Origin: Porphyromonas crevioricanis
GTDB taxonomy: Bacteria; Bacteroidota; Bacteroidia; Bacteroidales; Porphyromonadaceae
Reading direction: 5' to 3'
Assembly (NCBI RefSeq): GCF_900167225.1
Contig: NZ_FUXH01000004.1
Span: 87,437-151,436 of the forward strand
DNA length: 64,000 nt
Shown: positions 61,172 to 64,000 of the stretch, in pieces
Numbering within the stretch: the first letter of the stretch is position 1
Layout of the letters: the number at the start of each line of letters is the position of its first letter
The notes under the pieces: generated by a model
What the model was told of the DNA's origin: nothing
The model's database searches: none
Seen by the model: only the letters and a program-made list of their open reading frames with translations
Translations under genes and position numbers: made by a program

Positions 61172-61179
61172 CAAACTTA
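61172..61179 (-). promoter_or_regulatory. -7 element for the DUF3108 gene
   Basis: Minus strand TAAGTTTG, full -7 match, about 57 bases before the ATG at 61114. The nearest TTG is 26 bases upstream, longer than ideal. Confidence 0.4.
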
Positions 61180-61240
61180 CAAAAAAGGGCTTTGAGTTGT
61201 GTTCGCAACAGCCCTACCCGACAGCATTTGTAGAAAAAAC

Positions 61241-61273
61241 AAGAGTGTATCGAAACATTTTCGATACACTCTT
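61241..61273 (-). terminator. intrinsic terminator of the leucine-rich T9SS gene
   Basis: AAGAGTGTATCGA (61241-61253) pairs perfectly with TCGATACACTCTT (61261-61273). On the minus strand GTTTTTTCTA follows the stem. It lies 52 bases past the stop. Confidence 0.9.
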
Positions 61274-61324
61274 ATTTCTACAATTCTCAAACCGAAGTTC
61301 TCTGGTTCAATGTCACCGCAGCTC

Positions 61325-63283
61325 TTACTTTATAATCACCTTTTGCACAGATTTGCCTGCCTGCAAAAGGTAAGTATCAGCAGGCAATCCGGAAATATCT
61401 AAACAAAGAACACCCTCACTATCTGTGTGGGAAGAAAGCAACACTCTTCCACCAAGAGAAAGTAAGCGCACTTCTGTATTAGGCATACTGATGGCATATA
61501 AATAATCCTGAGCTGGATTGGGGTAAATATGGATAGTAGATGTAGAGAGAAAAGCAGAGGAAGTTATGTCCCTAAACTTGGCCACTACTTTGGTATCCTC
61601 CTTCACTGTAAATTTCTTCTCCTTAGATATGTCTTTATCGTTGGCTTTCAATGATTCCAACTCATAATTCTCGTCAAGAGTAACAACGACTGTAAGATCT
61701 GTGCCGAATGGTACAGCATTCAGATCAAGACCTGCTTCTCCTTTAATTTCTACCTTTCCTCCTTTTTCTGACTCTACGGACACGGCAAACACAGCTTTCT
61801 CAAAGACTGCTTTCACAATAGTAGGAGCATTGAGAATGAATTTCTTGCTGGCCATAATATCCACCTCATTGGCTGTCAAACTCCGCAGGCGATAACCCTC
61901 TGTAGCTTCAACTTCAACCTCAAGCTCTGTACCCTCCTCTATAGAAGCAAGAGCGGCTTCATCATATCCCTTGATAGTTATCTTTCCTTTTTCGCCTTGC
62001 ACTAGAGTTACAGCATAATTGACAGCTTCTCCTTCATAGTCTTCTGTTTCGTATTCTTTCCGTTTTTGCACAGTCCAACCCTTAGCTTTCATCTTTGCTA
62101 CTGTTGCCTTACTCCATTTGTTTTCTTCAGTAAAGTCGGAATGCTCGCCGACAGCAAAAATCTTGGCTCCATCACCGTCTCCTCTTTGTGGCAAATCAGA
62201 AGCAATCTTACTTGTCACTTCCATGCTAAGTTTGTTCAAGTGAAGACTGAGAAGTTTCAAGGCACTACAGCCTGAAACGTTAAGGGATGTAAGATTATTC
62301 TTTTCGCAATATAACTGCTCCATCAAAGAGAATCCACTGACATCCAAGGAAGAAAGGCCACTGTTAGAAATCATCAGGAAAACCAAACTCTTGCAGCTTG
62401 AAAGGTCTAATTTCTCCAGACTGGAGCTACTATGAACATTTAGCTCTTTAAGAGCTATACATCCCTGCAAATTCAAGGCTTTCATCTTCGAATTTTTAGA
62501 ACAATCCAAATTGATAAGTCCAGAACATCCCGAAACATCCACCTGTAACAAATCATTTCCCTGACATTCAATTTTCTCAAGAGCTGTATGGCCTGCAAAA
62601 TTAAGGGTTCCAATCTGGCAGTTAGATAAATTCACAGATTTAAGTTTGGCGCAACCATCGAACTTAGCCACTGTCAATTTAATAATACCACCACATTCTA
62701 CAGTCTCTAAAGATTCGCAATCAGTCATGTCCAGCTCAGCAATTGAAGAAGAATTGCCTTCAAAAGAAGAAAGAGCTTTACAGGCTTTCAGATTTATAGA
62801 TTCTACATTACTATAGCGAATTGAAGCATTTTTTAGAGCAGTATGTCCTTCTGCTTCTATCGATTTTATCTTACTGTCAAAAGCACAGCTGAAAGAAGTC
62901 ACATTTCCCTTTATCACCACATTTTCTGAAATGGCGGTATAGCTCGAAGTCTCGCTGGAATAGGGCTCTTTTACCCCTTCAATTGTAATTTTCCCATCAC
63001 CAGTCAACTCTAGCTTGATTTGTGCAGTCATCTCCTTTCCTTCTCCAAAAGCAGGAGAAAAAGGAGATATATCATCGTCATCCGATCCGGAATTTTCAGA
63101 AAGATTTACAGACAACTTGATGACATTCTCTTCCTGACCTTTTACAGGCATAGGATTCAAGGCCCAAAAAAGAAGTAGGAGCAAAGAAAACGATCCGAAC
63201 AAATGGAATCGCGCTCGAAGAGAGATAGCCGCAGACTTTGCTCTTCTCTCAGATAAGCTTGTTTTTGGTAGCATTCTATTCAT
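61325..63283 (-). CDS. leucine-rich-repeat T9SS cargo protein
   Basis: A 652-residue exported protein. A long N-terminal region with a hydrophobic core (about 30-42) leads to cleavage near VKGQ (50). An acidic SGSDDDD patch (65-71) follows. Residues about 140-355 are irregular leucine-rich repeats with Cys/Gly ladders (LDVSGCSGL, LNLQGCIALKEL, LNVSGCSALKLL), comparable with Porphyromonas InlJ. Two divergent InlB B-repeat-like domains follow: 423-496 and 499-571. The C-terminal 70 residues are a T9SS type A sorting domain (HIYPNPAQDYLY ... PADTYLLQAGK ... VQKVIIK). It should be secreted and anchored at the surface, perhaps for adhesion or heterotypic contact. Terminator after the stop; promoter at 63361. 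Confidence 0.9.
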   Translation of the reverse strand: MNRMLPKTSLSERRAKSAAISLRARFHLFGSFSLLLLLFWALNPMPVKGQEENVIKLSVNLSENSGSDDDDISPFSPAFGEGKEMTAQIKLELTGDGKITIEGVKEPYSSETSSYTAISENVVIKGNVTSFSCAFDSKIKSIEAEGHTALKNASIRYSNVESINLKACKALSSFEGNSSSIAELDMTDCESLETVECGGIIKLTVAKFDGCAKLKSVNLSNCQIGTLNFAGHTALEKIECQGNDLLQVDVSGCSGLINLDCSKNSKMKALNLQGCIALKELNVHSSSSLEKLDLSSCKSLVFLMISNSGLSSLDVSGFSLMEQLYCEKNNLTSLNVSGCSALKLLSLHLNKLSMEVTSKIASDLPQRGDGDGAKIFAVGEHSDFTEENKWSKATVAKMKAKGWTVQKRKEYETEDYEGEAVNYAVTLVQGEKGKITIKGYDEAALASIEEGTELEVEVEATEGYRLRSLTANEVDIMASKKFILNAPTIVKAVFEKAVFAVSVESEKGGKVEIKGEAGLDLNAVPFGTDLTVVVTLDENYELESLKANDKDISKEKKFTVKEDTKVVAKFRDITSSAFLSTSTIHIYPNPAQDYLYAISMPNTEVRLLSLGGRVLLSSHTDSEGVLCLDISGLPADTYLLQAGKSVQKVIIK

Positions 63284-63360
63284 ATTTAATGGTTATGTGT
63301 TACTGTTCATTCATCTGTCTTTTCGGAAAATAGATAGAATCCCTGTTTCCTTCGGCACCC

Positions 63361-63368
63361 CAAACATA
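63361..63368 (-). promoter_or_regulatory. -7 element for the leucine-rich T9SS gene
   Basis: Minus strand TATGTTTG, full -7 match, 77 bases before the ATG at 63283. The -33 position has a near miss (TTCG). Confidence 0.45.
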
Positions 63369-63770
63369 AGAAATATATTCCATTATCGAAATAAGAAGAG
63401 ATATATTCAGAACGATATTGTATTTATTTGGAGATAAATTTAGCTAAACAAGAGGGTAGGAATACCCTTTCAATACTCTTTCCGCATAGGCAATAATATA
63501 GAAAAGAGTAGTTTTCCTCTTCAGAGAAAACTGAAGATTAGGAATAAGAAAGATAAGCTGATATAGAGTCTCGCCCGATCAGCGGAGATATAAGCTCTAA
63601 TTAGAAGCACAGAAATTGGAAAGGGGGAAATAAAGATCAGCGTGTAATGGAAAGAGAGGGTTAGAGGTTGGGGTATATAGCAGGAGGAATAGATAAGGAA
63701 ATAGTTAGAGCAATTGTTTGTAGTAGCATTCAGGCTGTGTTTTCTCTACCTCTTGCTTTCCTTCGCTCTT
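63369..63770. other. non-coding region upstream of the T9SS gene
   Basis: No gene is visible. A short hairpin (AGTTTTC at 63510-63516 with GAAAACT at 63526-63532) is present. TATAGCAGGAGG at 63676-63687 is the reverse complement of part of the 29-bp repeat at 50592. Confidence 0.4.
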
Positions 63771-63831
63771 GAGGAAAGAAGAGAAGCAAGAGAAAGAGGT
63801 TAGAGAGGAAAGAGAGAGGAAAGAGAGAGAA
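63771..63831 (+). repeat. polypurine tract
   Basis: About 60 bases almost purely of A and G on the plus strand, including imperfect 11-base repeats (AGAGAGGAA-like). It lies just past the end of the rRNA operon. Confidence 0.7.
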
Positions 63832-63860
63832 TAAAACAGCGGGAACAGCGCGGGCGCGGT

Positions 63861-63908
63861 CTAAAAAAGAATAGCGGGTAACAAGTCTTACAACTCATCA
63901 CCCGCTAT
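63861..63908 (-). terminator. rRNA operon terminator
   Basis: On the minus strand ATAGCGGGT (63908-63900) pairs with ACCCGCTAT (63879-63871), followed by TCTTTTTT (63870-63863). It directly follows the 5S rRNA 3' end. Confidence 0.9.
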
Positions 63909-63917
63909 CTAAAAAAA

Positions 63918-64000
<83 letters not shown>

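Overview
The window most likely comes from an asaccharolytic, amino-acid-fermenting Porphyromonas, related to but not the same as P. gingivalis. The evidence is a lysine 5,6-aminomutase/butyrate operon, gliding/type IX secretion relatives (GldE, GldH, and a cargo protein with a T9SS C-terminal sorting domain), an RprX/RprY-type two-component pair, a Porphyromonas-like SodB, and repeated Bacteroidota promoters (TTTG, 19-20 bases, TAnnTTTG). Gene density is normal for a chromosome. No insertion sequence, prophage, CRISPR array, tRNA or integrase was found. The right edge cuts into a 5S rRNA gene read on the minus strand, so an rRNA operon lies just beyond it.

Left part (1-25.4 kb). A PAP2 phosphatase faces an 11-gene minus-strand block: MlaE/MlaF-like lipid transporter, ftsX, DUF3098 protein, uppP, truB, queA, folK, then a flippase and two glycan transferases. 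A well-formed promoter lies directly in front of mlaE. Next come a HU gene with its own promoter and terminator, and a second minus-strand block: PSP1/RicT protein, gldH, coaX, outer-membrane barrel, TPR protein, lptC, gldE. The plus strand then carries a HU-CCDC81/SPOR protein, folP, cdaA, a UbiA-family decaprenyl-phosphate phosphoribosyltransferase and a HAD phosphatase.

Middle (25.4-40.6 kb). A nine-gene minus-strand operon encodes part of lysine fermentation to butyrate: two accessory ATPases of unknown role (KamB-like, and the MutS-like KamC), kamD, kamE, a CoA-transferase beta subunit, acyl-CoA dehydrogenase, etfB, etfA and a crotonase. The dehydrogenase, cleavage enzyme, ammonia-lyase and CoA-transferase alpha subunit of the pathway are not in the window. 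A cobalamin adenosyltransferase at 58.3 kb could supply the coenzyme for KamDE. A small accessory patch follows (36.0-37.5 kb): an array of 22-bp tandem repeats ending in an inverted copy, then a HU-like DNA-binding protein and a ClbS/DfsB protein. After it lies pepE-hypothetical-trmB-mrp on the minus strand.

Right part (40.9-64 kb). Plus-strand genes are a Fur-family regulator overlapping purA, which overlaps folC; an MFS transporter; a sugar nucleotidyltransferase; the M13 peptidase pepO; an S41 peptidase; sodB; a histidine kinase/response regulator pair; rnr; an atypical SDR protein; a methyltransferase-like protein; and the adenosyltransferase. A bidirectional terminator separates these from minus-strand genes for an AI-2E-family permease, a DUF3108 protein and a large leucine-rich T9SS cargo protein.

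The least explained sequence is intergenic. There are two 22-bp-period arrays (36.07 and 49.26 kb), a nested palindrome cluster (20.72 kb) and a 29-bp triplicate that starts on a stop codon (50.59 kb). Among the genes, the KamB/KamC-like pair is the best candidate for an undescribed biochemical system. All family assignments were made by reading motifs in the translated sequence; no database search was run.
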